The notes under the pieces: generated by a model
Seen by the model: only the letters and a program-made list of their open reading frames with translations
Database searches by the model: none
What the model was told of the DNA's origin: nothing
Part shown: in pieces, positions 18,005 to 27,137 of the stretch
Numbering within the stretch: the stretch's first letter is position 1
Layout of the letters: every line of letters begins with the position of its first letter
Made by a program: the position numbers and the translations under genes
Assembly: GCF_916700565.1 (NCBI RefSeq)
Contig: NZ_CAKAKO010000004.1
Span: forward strand, 620,001 to 684,000
Reading direction: 5' to 3'
Source: Xenophilus sp. Marseille-Q4582
GTDB lineage: Bacteria > Pseudomonadota > Gammaproteobacteria > Burkholderiales > Burkholderiaceae_C
DNA: 64,000 nucleotides

Positions 18005-18042
18005 GGCCCGGCCCGGCGCCCGACGGCGCGCCGGGTCGGGCC
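18005..18042 (+). terminator. Strong hairpin downstream of gdhA
   Basis: A 15-base stem, GGCCCGGCCCGGCGC (18005-18019) with its partner at 18028-18042 (one G-T pair), and an 8-base loop, lies 26 bases after the gdhA stop. No U-run follows, so it may stabilise the mRNA end or assist termination without being a classical intrinsic terminator. Confidence 0.55.
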
Positions 18043-18119
18043 CCAACCGCCCGCGAACAGAGGTGCCTGGGTTCGCGCAGCCAGCGGGGCGAGCGTGTTT
18101 TCGTGGCACGCTATGCCCC

Positions 18120-19421
18120 ATGCCCGACACGAACTTCACCGACCCCCTGCTGCATCCGCCCCTGAAGGGTCTGCCCCTGCACAGCCCGCCGCTGCGCGTC
18201 AGCGAGGTGGGGGCGCAGGGCTGGAACCTGCTCGCCGACGATCTGCCTTTCCCTGTTGCGCTGCTCAAGCGCGACGCACTGGCGCACAACATCGCCTGGA
18301 TGGCGGAACGGACCCGGTCCTGGGGCGTGGCGCTGGCGCCGCACGGCAAGACCACCCTGTCGCCGCAGCTCTTCGCGCGCCAGATCGCCGCGGGCGCCTG
18401 GGGCATCAGTTTCGGCAACGTCTTTCAGCTGGCGATGGGGGTGGCGGCGGGCGTGCGGCGCGCCATCATTGCGAACCAGGTGATCGGCGCGGCGGACCTG
18501 GCCGCGCTGCAGAGGCTGCTGCAGGCGCACGCCGACCTGCGCGTGCTGTTCCTGGTCGATTCACAGGCGCAGCTGGCGCAGATCGAAGCCTGGGCCGCGA
18601 AGCACCCGTTGGTGCGGCCTTTCGAGCTGCTGCTGGAGATCGGCTTCCACGGCGGCCGCACGGGCTGCCGCGACGAGGAAGAGGCGCTGGCCGTGGCGCG
18701 TGCCGTGCACGCCAGTCCGGCCGCGCAACTGGCCGGCATCGAATGCTACGAAGGCCTTTGGGCCCAGGGTGAGAGCGCGGCTGACACCGACTGGGTGAAC
18801 ACGCTCATGGACCGCGTGGATGCGGTGGCGCGCCAGTGCGTGCAGGAAGGCCTGTTCGCGCACGACGAAGTGATCGTGTCAGCCGGCGGCTCGGCCGTGT
18901 TCGATCTGGTGGCCGCACGCCTGCGACCGGCGCTGGGCCGACCGGTGCGGGGCGTGCTGCGCTCGGGCTGCTATATCACGCACGACCACGGCACCTACAC
19001 GCGCATGCTGCAGGCGATGGCGCCGCGCCTGGGCTGTGATTGCGGCGACGCGCTGCGCCCGGCCCTGGAGGTGTGGGCGCTGGTGCAGTCCTGCCCCGAG
19101 CCGGGCCTGGCCATCGTGGGCGCGGGCAAGCGCGACCTGTCCTTCGACATGGGCCTGCCGATGCCCATCGCGCGTGCGGCGCCCGGCGCCCGCCAAGCCT
19201 GTGCAGCGCCTTCGGGCTGGCGCATCACGGGCCTCAACGACCAGCATGCCTACCTGCGCTGGGACGCGGCCGATCCCGCACTCGCTGCGCAGGCGCCCGT
19301 CGTGGGCGAGCGCGTCGGGCTGGGCATCTCGCACCCCTGCACCACCTTCGACAAGTGGCGCTGGATGCCGGTGGTGGACGACGGCTACGGCGTGCGCGAC
19401 GCCATCAGCATCCACTTCTGA
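18120..19421 (+). CDS. PLP-dependent D-amino-acid deaminase/aldolase-like (DSD1 family)
   Basis: A 433-residue fold-type III PLP enzyme of the group containing eukaryotic-type D-serine dehydratase and D-threonine aldolase. The cofactor lysine is Lys77 in LAPHGKTTLSPQ. Near the C-terminus GISHPCTTFDKW carries the His and Cys that bind zinc in D-serine dehydratase. HDHGTYTRM and IVGAGKRDLSFDMGLP are further conserved parts. It probably cleaves or deaminates a D-hydroxyamino acid in the cytoplasm; which one is not decidable. The ATG at 18120 follows about 140 non-coding bases after gdhA. There is no clear operon partner; the NTF2-like gene downstream is 172 bases away. Confidence 0.85.
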   Translation: MPDTNFTDPLLHPPLKGLPLHSPPLRVSEVGAQGWNLLADDLPFPVALLKRDALAHNIAWMAERTRSWGVALAPHGKTTLSPQLFARQIAAGAWGISFGNVFQLAMGVAAGVRRAIIANQVIGAADLAALQRLLQAHADLRVLFLVDSQAQLAQIEAWAAKHPLVRPFELLLEIGFHGGRTGCRDEEEALAVARAVHASPAAQLAGIECYEGLWAQGESAADTDWVNTLMDRVDAVARQCVQEGLFAHDEVIVSAGGSAVFDLVAARLRPALGRPVRGVLRSGCYITHDHGTYTRMLQAMAPRLGCDCGDALRPALEVWALVQSCPEPGLAIVGAGKRDLSFDMGLPMPIARAAPGARQACAAPSGWRITGLNDQHAYLRWDAADPALAAQAPVVGERVGLGISHPCTTFDKWRWMPVVDDGYGVRDAISIHF

Positions 19422-19593
19422 ACCGCGCCGCCCCGCACCAGCCGGCACGGGCGGCGGCTGCGCGGCGCCGGATGATGCCGGCCTCTTCGGCTTGCGCAGG
19501 ACACACGCACGACGCACATGACCTCACAGGTCATCGACCGGCGGCCGCGGCGCGGCGACCATGCGTGCACCTCAACGCACACAGGAGATCGCC

Positions 19594-19989
19594 ATGACCG
19601 CCGCCACCGCCACCACCGCCGCCCCCGTCGACGCCCGCGCCCTTGCCAGCCACTACATTGCGCTGTGGAACGAGCCCGACGCCGCACGCCGCGCCGAGCT
19701 GCTGCGCAGCCACTGGTGCGAAGACGCCGCCTACACCGACCCGCTGGCCGCCGTGCGCGGCCACACGCAGATCAGCGCCCTGGTCGGTGCGGTCCAGGAA
19801 CGCTACCCGGGCTTTCGCTTCACGCTGATCGGCACGCCCGACGCGCACGGCGAGCACCTGCGCTTCTCATGGACGCTCGGCCCGCAGGAGGCACGCGACC
19901 TGATCCAGGGCACCGACTTCGCCGACCTGCAGGGCGGCAAGCTGCGCCGCGTGACGGGCTTCCTGGACAAGGTGCCGGCAGGCGCCTGA
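19594..19989 (+). CDS. NTF2-like/SnoaL-type protein
   Basis: A 131-residue single-domain protein with the NTF2-like fold pattern: ALASHYIALWNEPDAARRAELLRSHWCEDAAYTDP is the opening helix pair and first strand typical of SnoaL-like proteins, followed by GHTQISALVGAVQERYPGFRF. Members are small cytoplasmic isomerases, hydrolases or ligand-binding proteins; no catalytic assignment is possible. The start at 19594 is supported by AGGAG at 19583-19587. Its TGA stop lies inside a perfect hairpin shared with the stop of the converging SDR gene, only 10 bases away. Confidence 0.8.
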   Translation: MTAATATTAAPVDARALASHYIALWNEPDAARRAELLRSHWCEDAAYTDPLAAVRGHTQISALVGAVQERYPGFRFTLIGTPDAHGEHLRFSWTLGPQEARDLIQGTDFADLQGGKLRRVTGFLDKVPAGA

Positions 19990-20005
19990 GCGGTGCCGCT
20001 CAGGC
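19984..20005. terminator. Perfect hairpin containing both stop codons of converging genes
   Basis: GCCTGAGCGG (19984-19993) and CCGCTCAGGC (19996-20005) form a perfect 10-base stem with a 2-base loop. The TGA of the rightward NTF2-like gene (19987-19989) and the TGA of the leftward SDR gene (20002-20000) fall in the two arms. It could act in both directions as a termination or mRNA-protection signal, although neither side has a T-run. Confidence 0.6.
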
Positions 20006-20758
20006 CGCGATGGAGTAGCCGCCGTCCACCGGGATCGCGGTGCCGGTCACGAAGTCCGACGCGCTGCTGGCCAGGAACACGGCGGTGCCCGCGAGGTCCT
20101 TGGGCTGGCCCCAGCGGCCGGCCGCCGTGCGGGCGATCACGCGCTCGTTGAGCCCGGCCACCTGCGTGCGGGCGGCGTCCGTCAGCTCGGTGGCGATCCA
20201 GCCCGGCAGGATGGCATTGACCTGGATGCCATCCACCGCCCAGGACGCAGCCATGGCCTTGGTCAGCTGCACGATGCCGCCCTTGCTGGCGCCGTAGGCC
20301 GGCGCGTAGGGCGCGCCGAAGATGGACATCATCGAGCCGATGTTGATCACCTTGCCGCCCCCCGCGGCCTTGAGCAGCGGATGCGCGGCGCGGCTGCACA
20401 GGAAGGCGCTGGTGAGGTTGGTGTCCATCACCTGGTGCCATTCGGCCAGGGCCAGCTGGTCCACCGGCTTGCGCACCGTGGTGCCCGCGTTGTTCACCAG
20501 GATGTGCAGCGCGCCGCAGCGCGCGGCCACGGCCTCGAAAAGCTGCTGCACCGAGGCTTCGTCGGTCACGTCGGCGGCGATGGCGAAGCTGTCGCTGCCC
20601 GCGGCGCGCAGTTGCCGGACCGCGTCCTCGGACTTGGCCATGTTGCGCGCGGCCACCACCACGCGGGCGCCGGCCTGCGCCAGCCCCAGGGCCATGCCCA
20701 GCCCGATGCCGCCGTTGCCACCCGTGACCAGCGCCACCTTGCCTGTGAGATCGAACAT
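20000..20758 (-). CDS. Short-chain dehydrogenase/reductase
   Basis: A 252-residue classical SDR. The cofactor motif TGGNGGIG sits at residues 12-19, NNAG at 89-92, the catalytic Ser near 142, and YGASK gives Tyr155 and Lys159. The C-terminal PVDGGYSIA is typical. It should use NAD(P)H to oxidise or reduce an alcohol or ketone. The pattern resembles gluconate 5-dehydrogenase/2-deoxygluconate dehydrogenase-type members, but SDR substrates cannot be read from sequence. ATG at 20758. It is transcribed alone, converging on the NTF2-like gene; 185 non-coding bases separate its start from the VWA gene end. Confidence 0.88.
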   Translation of the reverse strand: MFDLTGKVALVTGGNGGIGLGMALGLAQAGARVVVAARNMAKSEDAVRQLRAAGSDSFAIAADVTDEASVQQLFEAVAARCGALHILVNNAGTTVRKPVDQLALAEWHQVMDTNLTSAFLCSRAAHPLLKAAGGGKVINIGSMMSIFGAPYAPAYGASKGGIVQLTKAMAASWAVDGIQVNAILPGWIATELTDAARTQVAGLNERVIARTAAGRWGQPKDLAGTAVFLASSASDFVTGTAIPVDGGYSIAA

Positions 20759-20943
20759 GCGAGCCGTCTCCTTCCTCAAGAATCTGTCGTGAAAGATGTT
20801 CCTGTGCGCGGCCCGGGAAGGCCGCCGCGTCGAGCCGCGCTCCTCAGGCATGCACGCGCGCGCAGCGACGAGAAGCGAACGGGGCGTGCGCCGCGCTCGC
20901 GGTGCACGCCCCGATTCTTGCGCAAGCCAAGGGCCGGGCGCGG

Positions 20944-21990
20944 CTACAGGATCCGGTTGAACCACAGCAGCGACAGCCCGGCCGACAGCAGCGCGAGCAG
21001 GGCCGCGCCCAGCGCGAACAACGCCGAGATCTCGGTTTCCTTCTTCTCCACCGTCAGGCGCGAGCTGAGGGTTTCATAGACCTTCTTGAGGTCCGTCGCC
21101 GTGCCGGCGTAGAAGTACTCGGCGGCCGTGCTGGTGGCCACGGCCTTGAGGGTTTCCTCGTCCAGCCGCACGCGCATGGACCAGCCTTCGAAGCCGATGG
21201 TCTCGCCCGTCACGGTGCCCACCCCCACCGTGTAGACGCGCACGCCGCGGTCGGCGGCGGCCTTGGCCGCATCCATCGGGTCCACGCCCGTGGTGCGCTG
21301 GCCATCGGTCAGCATGATGATGGCGGCCGAGCTGTACGAGCCGGGCGGCACCGGTGCGGCCTCCGCCGGCCTGGGGCGCTGCGCCTGGTCGATGGGCACG
21401 CCCTGCAACTGCTGGCGCCCGGGCGGCCCGAAGCTGGTGATGTCGATGCCGGCATCCGGGAACAGCGTGGCCAGCGACACCACGATGGCATTGCCCGTGG
21501 CGGTGGCGCGCTGCAGCTGGAAGGAATCGATGGCGGCGTAGAGGTCTTCGCGGTGGGTGGTGGGCAGCTGCGCCACGTTGGCGCTGCCCGCGAAGGCCAC
21601 CACGCCCACCTTCACGTGGCGCGGCAGGTCCTTGATGAAACCCTTGGCGGCTTCTTGCGCGGCCACCAAGCGGTTGGGCTTGACGTCCTCCGCGCGCATG
21701 CTGCCCGACACGTCCATCGCGAGGATGATGGTCTGCTGGTTGGACGGCAGCACCACCGAGGCCATGGGCCGCGCCGCCGCGATCAGCATGGCCGCGATGG
21801 CCAGCAGGAAAAGCAGCGGCGGCAGGTGGCGGCGCAGCGAATGGCCCGTGCCCAGGGCCTCGCGCACGATGGACAGGCTGGCATAGCGCACCGCCAGCTT
21901 CTTCTTGCGCCGCAGCAGCCAGACATAGAGCAGCAGCAACAGCGGCAGCACCGCCAGCAGCCAGAGGAACTGGGGCCAGAGAAAGCTCAT
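20944..21990 (-). CDS. VWA-domain membrane protein (BatA type)
   Basis: A 348-residue protein with two N-terminal hydrophobic segments (about 5-26 and 57-73), a von Willebrand A domain and one C-terminal segment (about 322-345). The metal-ion site is intact: DVSGS at 93-97, then the Thr and Asp positions (ITSFGPPG region and IMLTDGQRTTG). Such proteins partner MoxR ATPases and bind a client through the metal site facing the periplasm. Its ATG overlaps the stop of the DUF58 gene (ATGA), so translation is probably coupled. It is last of four genes running leftward from 25131. Confidence 0.9.
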   Translation of the reverse strand: MSFLWPQFLWLLAVLPLLLLLYVWLLRRKKKLAVRYASLSIVREALGTGHSLRRHLPPLLFLLAIAAMLIAAARPMASVVLPSNQQTIILAMDVSGSMRAEDVKPNRLVAAQEAAKGFIKDLPRHVKVGVVAFAGSANVAQLPTTHREDLYAAIDSFQLQRATATGNAIVVSLATLFPDAGIDITSFGPPGRQQLQGVPIDQAQRPRPAEAAPVPPGSYSSAAIIMLTDGQRTTGVDPMDAAKAAADRGVRVYTVGVGTVTGETIGFEGWSMRVRLDEETLKAVATSTAAEYFYAGTATDLKKVYETLSSRLTVEKKETEISALFALGAALLALLSAGLSLLWFNRIL

Positions 21991-23036
21991 GATGGGGCTC
22001 CTGCAGGGAGGGTCGCCGGGCCGCTCCGTCCGGTTCGCACGCGGCGCTTGCGAAGGTCCGAGAAGCGGACGATGGCCTGCACCAGGTCGTCTTCGGTCGA
22101 CAGCTCGAGCGCGTCCACGCCGGCGCGGGCCAGGGCTTCGCGCAGCGCCGTCTCGCGGTCGGCGGCCAGGCGCGCGAAGCGGCGGCGAAAGCCCGCGTCA
22201 TGCGTGTCGACCCACAGCTGCTCGCCGGTCTCCGCGTCGGTGAGTGGCACCAGGCCCAGGTCGGGCAGATCCAGCTCCAGCGGATCGAACAGGCGCACGG
22301 CCACCACTTCATGGCGCTGCGCCAGGCGGCCCAGCGGCTTTTCCCAGCCGGGTTCGCTGAGGAAGTCGGACACCACGAAGACCGTGGAACGCCGTGGCAT
22401 CAGCGCCGCGGCGGCGTCCAGCAGGTCGGCCAGCTTCGTCATGCCGGCGGCGGCCGGCCCGGCCTTGGCCGCGCGCTTGTCCTCGGGCGCGCGCCGGCCC
22501 ATCAGGTGCAGCAGGCGCAGCACGTGGGCGCGGCCGCTGCGCGGGGGCAGCACGGCTTCGAGGCTGTGGCCGTAGACCAGTGCGCCCACGCGGTTGCCGT
22601 GCCGCGTGAGCAGGCGCGCGAGCACGCCCACGAAACCGGCGGAGATGTCGCGCTTGGCCCGCGTGCCGGAGCCGAAGTCGACGGAGCGGCTCAGGTCGAG
22701 CACGAACCAGGCGGCCATCTCGCGGTCTTCGGTGAACACGCGCACGTGCGGCACCTGCTGGCGCGCCGTCACGTTCCAGTCGATGTGGCGCACGTCGTCG
22801 TGCAGCTGGTATTCGCGCAGGTCGGCCAGGTCCAGGCCGGTGCCGCGCATCAGCGTGCGGTAGTCGCCCTGCAGCAGGCCGTCCAGGCGGCGGATGACGG
22901 TCCATTCCAGCCGCCGCAGCAGGCGCTCGGCGCCGTCGGCCGCGGGCAGGGCGGGCGCGCCATCGTTGGCCGCCTCGGTCTGCACCGCGACTTCGGCGGC
23001 CGGGGCGGTGCGGGAGGATCGGCGCCACCACGTCAT
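21987..23036 (-). CDS. DUF58 domain protein (MoxR partner)
   Basis: A 349-residue protein with the DUF58 signature DLREYQLHDDVRHIDWNVTA (REYQ, DD, R-x-IDW, TAR), followed by FVLDLSRSVDFGSG, which resembles a VWA-type metal motif. DUF58 proteins occur beside moxR in chaperone-like systems that activate or assemble periplasmic or metal enzymes. No strong membrane segment is seen, unlike some members. It lies between moxR (15 bases upstream) and the VWA gene (overlapping), strongly suggesting one functional unit. Confidence 0.9.
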   Translation of the reverse strand: MTWWRRSSRTAPAAEVAVQTEAANDGAPALPAADGAERLLRRLEWTVIRRLDGLLQGDYRTLMRGTGLDLADLREYQLHDDVRHIDWNVTARQQVPHVRVFTEDREMAAWFVLDLSRSVDFGSGTRAKRDISAGFVGVLARLLTRHGNRVGALVYGHSLEAVLPPRSGRAHVLRLLHLMGRRAPEDKRAAKAGPAAAGMTKLADLLDAAAALMPRRSTVFVVSDFLSEPGWEKPLGRLAQRHEVVAVRLFDPLELDLPDLGLVPLTDAETGEQLWVDTHDAGFRRRFARLAADRETALREALARAGVDALELSTEDDLVQAIVRFSDLRKRRVRTGRSGPATLPAGAPS

Positions 23037-23051
23037 GGATGGTGCTCCCGT

Positions 23052-24089
<1,038 letters not shown>

Positions 24090-24138
24090 GCGCGGGTCCT
24101 GGTGGGCGGGGAGGGGGCAGGCGGCAGATGCGAAAGTG

Positions 24139-25131
24139 CTAGAAGGGCGGCGACCCGGCGGCCGAGGCCGCGTTCTCGATCGGCACCGCGAAGCCGATGC
24201 CGATGAAGGTGCGCTGCTGCGTCGGGTTGAGGATGGCGGTGACGATGCCCAGCACCTCGCCGTCCATGTTGACCAGCGGGCCGCCCGAATTGCCGGGGTT
24301 GGCCGCGGCATCGAACTGGATCAGGTTGCCCAGTTCCTGCTTGCCTTCGGGCGAACGGAAGGAGCGCTTGAGCCCCGACACCACGCCCGCCGATACCGAG
24401 GGCCCGATGCCGAAGGGAAAGCCGACCGCCACCACCTGGTCGCCGGGGCGCAGGTCGGCCGTGGAGCGCAGGGTCGCGGCGATCAGGTCGTCGGGCAGCT
24501 TCCTGGCCTGCAGCACGGCCAGGTCGTTTTCCGGCTGCGCGCCGGTCACGGTGGCGTCGGACTCGGTGCCGTCGTGGAAGGTGACCTTGATGCGCTCGGC
24601 GCCGGCGACCACGTGCAGGTTGGTCAGGATGGTGCCGTTGTCCACGATCACCACGCCCGTGCCCACGCCGCGCTCCTCGGGCTCGTGCGGCGCCGCTTCG
24701 GCCTCGGGCGCCTTGCCCTTGCCCAGGTTGCGGCCACGCTTTTCCTGCTTGGCGGCGGGCGTGTTCTTTTCCGGGCCGTAGCCCACCACCCGCACCAGCG
24801 AGGGGCCGATGGTCTCGGCCGCGCGCGCGGCCGGGGAGGGCAGGGTCTGCGTGGCCAGCGTGCGCAGCACGGCGGCGTCAATGTCCTTCTGGGTCAGCGC
24901 ATGCGGGCTGTGCGTGGGCCACACCCAGGCCGCGCCCGCCGCCAGCGACAGGCTCAGCGCCAGCAGCACGGCGAAGCTGCCGCGGCCGGGCTGCCAGCGC
25001 GGCTTGCCGGCCGGCGCGGCGCCACTGTCGGCCGCCGCATCGGCCGGGGCGGCCTGCTGCCCGGTGGCGCCGGCGCCGGCCGCGGGCCGGACGGCCTGGG
25101 GAGAAGGGCTGTAGCGGACGGGCCTGCGCAT
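24139..25131 (-). CDS. S1C (DegP-like) serine protease without PDZ domain
   Basis: A 330-residue membrane-anchored protease. A long basic, alanine-rich N-terminal tail leads to one transmembrane segment (about 52-70), then the trypsin-like domain with His173 (TNLHVVAG), Asp203 (ENDLAVL) and Ser282 (NPGNSGGPL). The polypeptide ends right after the protease domain, so the PDZ domains used by DegP/DegS are missing. It should face the periplasm. It starts the leftward operon with MoxR-DUF58-VWA, so a quality-control or activation role linked to that system is likely (inference). Divergent from tatD with about 106 bases between. Confidence 0.9.
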   Translation of the reverse strand: MRRPVRYSPSPQAVRPAAGAGATGQQAAPADAAADSGAAPAGKPRWQPGRGSFAVLLALSLSLAAGAAWVWPTHSPHALTQKDIDAAVLRTLATQTLPSPAARAAETIGPSLVRVVGYGPEKNTPAAKQEKRGRNLGKGKAPEAEAAPHEPEERGVGTGVVIVDNGTILTNLHVVAGAERIKVTFHDGTESDATVTGAQPENDLAVLQARKLPDDLIAATLRSTADLRPGDQVVAVGFPFGIGPSVSAGVVSGLKRSFRSPEGKQELGNLIQFDAAANPGNSGGPLVNMDGEVLGIVTAILNPTQQRTFIGIGFAVPIENAASAAGSPPF

Positions 25132-25237
25132 GGATGCACCTCCGGCAAGAGCGTGGCAGGGAGCAAAAGCGATCCGGGAACGGGGTCACACTAGCACGCT
25201 TTGTGCCCCCTTGCATGTCATCGTGCATCATGACCGC

Positions 25238-26122
25238 ATGAGCATCTTCGTCGATACACACTGTCACCTGGATGCGCCGGAGTTCGGCGACGAGGCGCCC
25301 GCCGTGCAGGCGCGGGCACGGCAGGCCGGCGTGGCGCTCGGTGTGATTCCGGCGGTGGGCGTTTTCAATTTCGAGGCCGTGCGCACGCTGGCGCACCGCC
25401 AGGGCGATGCCTATGCGCTGGGCATCCACCCGCTTTTCACGCCGAAGGCGCGGCCGGAAGACCTCGACACGCTGGCCGACGCCTTGCGCACGCATCAGGC
25501 CGACCCGCGGCTGGTGGCCCTCGGCGAGATCGGGCTGGACTTTTTCGCACCGGGGCTGGACGACGCCAAGCAGCAGCACTTCTTTCGCCGCCAGCTGGAG
25601 CTGGCGCGCGACTTCGAGCTGCCGGTGCTCATCCATGTGCGCCGCTCGGTGGACAAGGTGCTGCGGCAGCTGCGCGAGGTGGGGCGCGGCCAGCCGTGGC
25701 GTGGCATCGCCCATGCCTTCAACGGCAGCGCGCAACAGGCGGATGCCTGCCTTTCGCTGGGGCTGAAGCTGGGCTTCGGCGGTGCGGTGACCTTCGAGCG
25801 CGCGCTGCAGTTGCGGCGGCTGGCCGCCCAACTGCCGCTGGAGGCGCTGGTCCTGGAAACCGACGCCCCCGACATCCCCCCGCATTGGCTCTACCGCACG
25901 CAGGCCCAACGCGAGGCTGGCGAGCCCCAGGGCCGCAACGAGCCGGCCGAGCTGCCGCGCATCGCCCAGGTCATTGCCGAACTGCGCGGCGCCCGCGTGG
26001 ATGACGTGGCGATCGCCACGGTGCGCAATGCGTGCGAGGCCATGCCCCGCTTGGCAGCCCTGCTGCCCGTTGACGGCGGTGGACCGGCCTCGCTGTACGC
26101 GCAGGGCCTACAGCAGCCGTAG
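25238..26122 (+). CDS. TatD-family metal-dependent hydrolase (DNase)
   Basis: A 294-residue TIM-barrel hydrolase. Metal ligands are visible: THCHLD (His8, His10) near the start, GEIGLDFF with the Glu, VLIHVRRS with the His, HAFNGS, and ETDAPDI with the Asp. TatD proteins have 3'-5' exonuclease activity tied to repair and DNA breakdown, and other YcfH/TatD paralogues may act differently. The start ATG 25238 places the metal motif a few residues from the N-terminus as in the family. It is transcribed alone, away from the protease-MoxR operon. Confidence 0.93.
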   Translation: MSIFVDTHCHLDAPEFGDEAPAVQARARQAGVALGVIPAVGVFNFEAVRTLAHRQGDAYALGIHPLFTPKARPEDLDTLADALRTHQADPRLVALGEIGLDFFAPGLDDAKQQHFFRRQLELARDFELPVLIHVRRSVDKVLRQLREVGRGQPWRGIAHAFNGSAQQADACLSLGLKLGFGGAVTFERALQLRRLAAQLPLEALVLETDAPDIPPHWLYRTQAQREAGEPQGRNEPAELPRIAQVIAELRGARVDDVAIATVRNACEAMPRLAALLPVDGGGPASLYAQGLQQP

Positions 26123-26255
26123 GCCGACCGCGCGACCCGCAGGACGGCGCTCGACCCGCATGCTTTTGGTGTCATCCTTGGCGTGCGCTTCCTCGTTGGA
26201 GCGGGCACACGGCGACATTTCCGCGCCGAAGCCTTTGTCACACAGGAGAACCCAC

Positions 26256-26855
26256 ATGCAGAATGTTCACTCCCTTCTTTCCCTGCGCGCGGCCGCGGCG
26301 GCGGCTGTGTTCACGATGGCAGGCGTTGCACTGCCGGTCGTGGCACAGGACCGCTACCCCGCGGAAGCCACCAGCGTCGAGCAGGCGCGCGAGTTCGGCG
26401 CCAACACGGCCCATCGCGCCGAGCGCGGCGCTGAACGCGCCTGGGACGCCACCAAGGACACGACGCGCCGTGCCGTGAACGCCACCGAGCGCGGTGCCGA
26501 GCGCGCCTGGGATGCGACCAAGGACACCACCCGGCGTGCGGCCCACGCGACCGAACGTGGCGCCGAGAAGGCCTGGAACGCGACCCGCGACACCACCGAA
26601 AGGGCCGTCGACGCCACCAAGAGCGGCACGCGCAAGGCGGTGAACGCCACCGAGCGCGGCGGCAAGAAGGCCTGGAACGCCACCAAGGAAACCACGGGCA
26701 AGGCCGTGGACGCCACCCAGCGCGGCGCCAGGAAGGCCGGGGATGCCACCAGCAACGTCGCGCACAAGGCGGCCGACGGCATGCGTGCGACCGGCGACAA
26801 GATCGGCGAGAAGATTCCGGGCACGGCCCAGCATGAGGCCGCCGAGAAGCGCTGA
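26256..26855 (+). CDS. Secreted LEA-type repeat protein (ten 11-mers)
   Basis: A 199-residue protein with a signal peptide (cleavage likely after VVA, residue 30). Residues 56-165 are ten back-to-back 11-residue repeats, each ending in Ala-Thr, alternating forms such as ERGAERAWDAT and KDTTRRAVNAT. This 11-residue period with alternating charge and Ala/Thr is the hallmark of group 3 late-embryogenesis-abundant proteins. Those are disordered in water and form amphipathic helices on drying or at membranes. The rest is also charged and lacks cysteine. It probably protects periplasmic proteins or the envelope during water or heat stress (inference). The start is supported by CAGGAGA at 26242-26248. 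It is a single gene with its own terminator. Confidence 0.85.
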   Translation: MQNVHSLLSLRAAAAAAVFTMAGVALPVVAQDRYPAEATSVEQAREFGANTAHRAERGAERAWDATKDTTRRAVNATERGAERAWDATKDTTRRAAHATERGAEKAWNATRDTTERAVDATKSGTRKAVNATERGGKKAWNATKETTGKAVDATQRGARKAGDATSNVAHKAADGMRATGDKIGEKIPGTAQHEAAEKR

Positions 26856-26913
26856 GCACTGACGGCAAGGCAGGCCGGGCCTTGGCTCGGCGTGCCCCGC
26901 TTCCCGCAGCAAG

Positions 26914-26948
26914 GGGCGTCGCCTGAGTTTCAGGCGGCGCCCTTTTTT
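26914..26948 (+). terminator. Intrinsic terminator after the LEA-type gene
   Basis: A 12-base stem (GGGCGTCGCCTG with CAGGCGGCGCCC, one G-T pair), a 5-base loop, and six T immediately after (26943-26948). It lies 59 bases downstream of the LEA-type stop, a textbook rho-independent terminator. Confidence 0.9.
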
Positions 26949-27137
26949 CATGGCTTTCTCGCTTTGCGCGGGGTCGCACGCCCCTGAGGCGCGTCGGCAC
27001 GCGTTGCGCGTCACGCCCCTTTCACAAGCGCCTTCTACGCTGACCGGCTTTCCCTGTTCCGGGCACGGATCGATGCGTCTGCGCGTCTTGCGCACAGGCG
27101 TCGATCGATGCTCTCTGCGATCCAAGGACTTCCGTTC

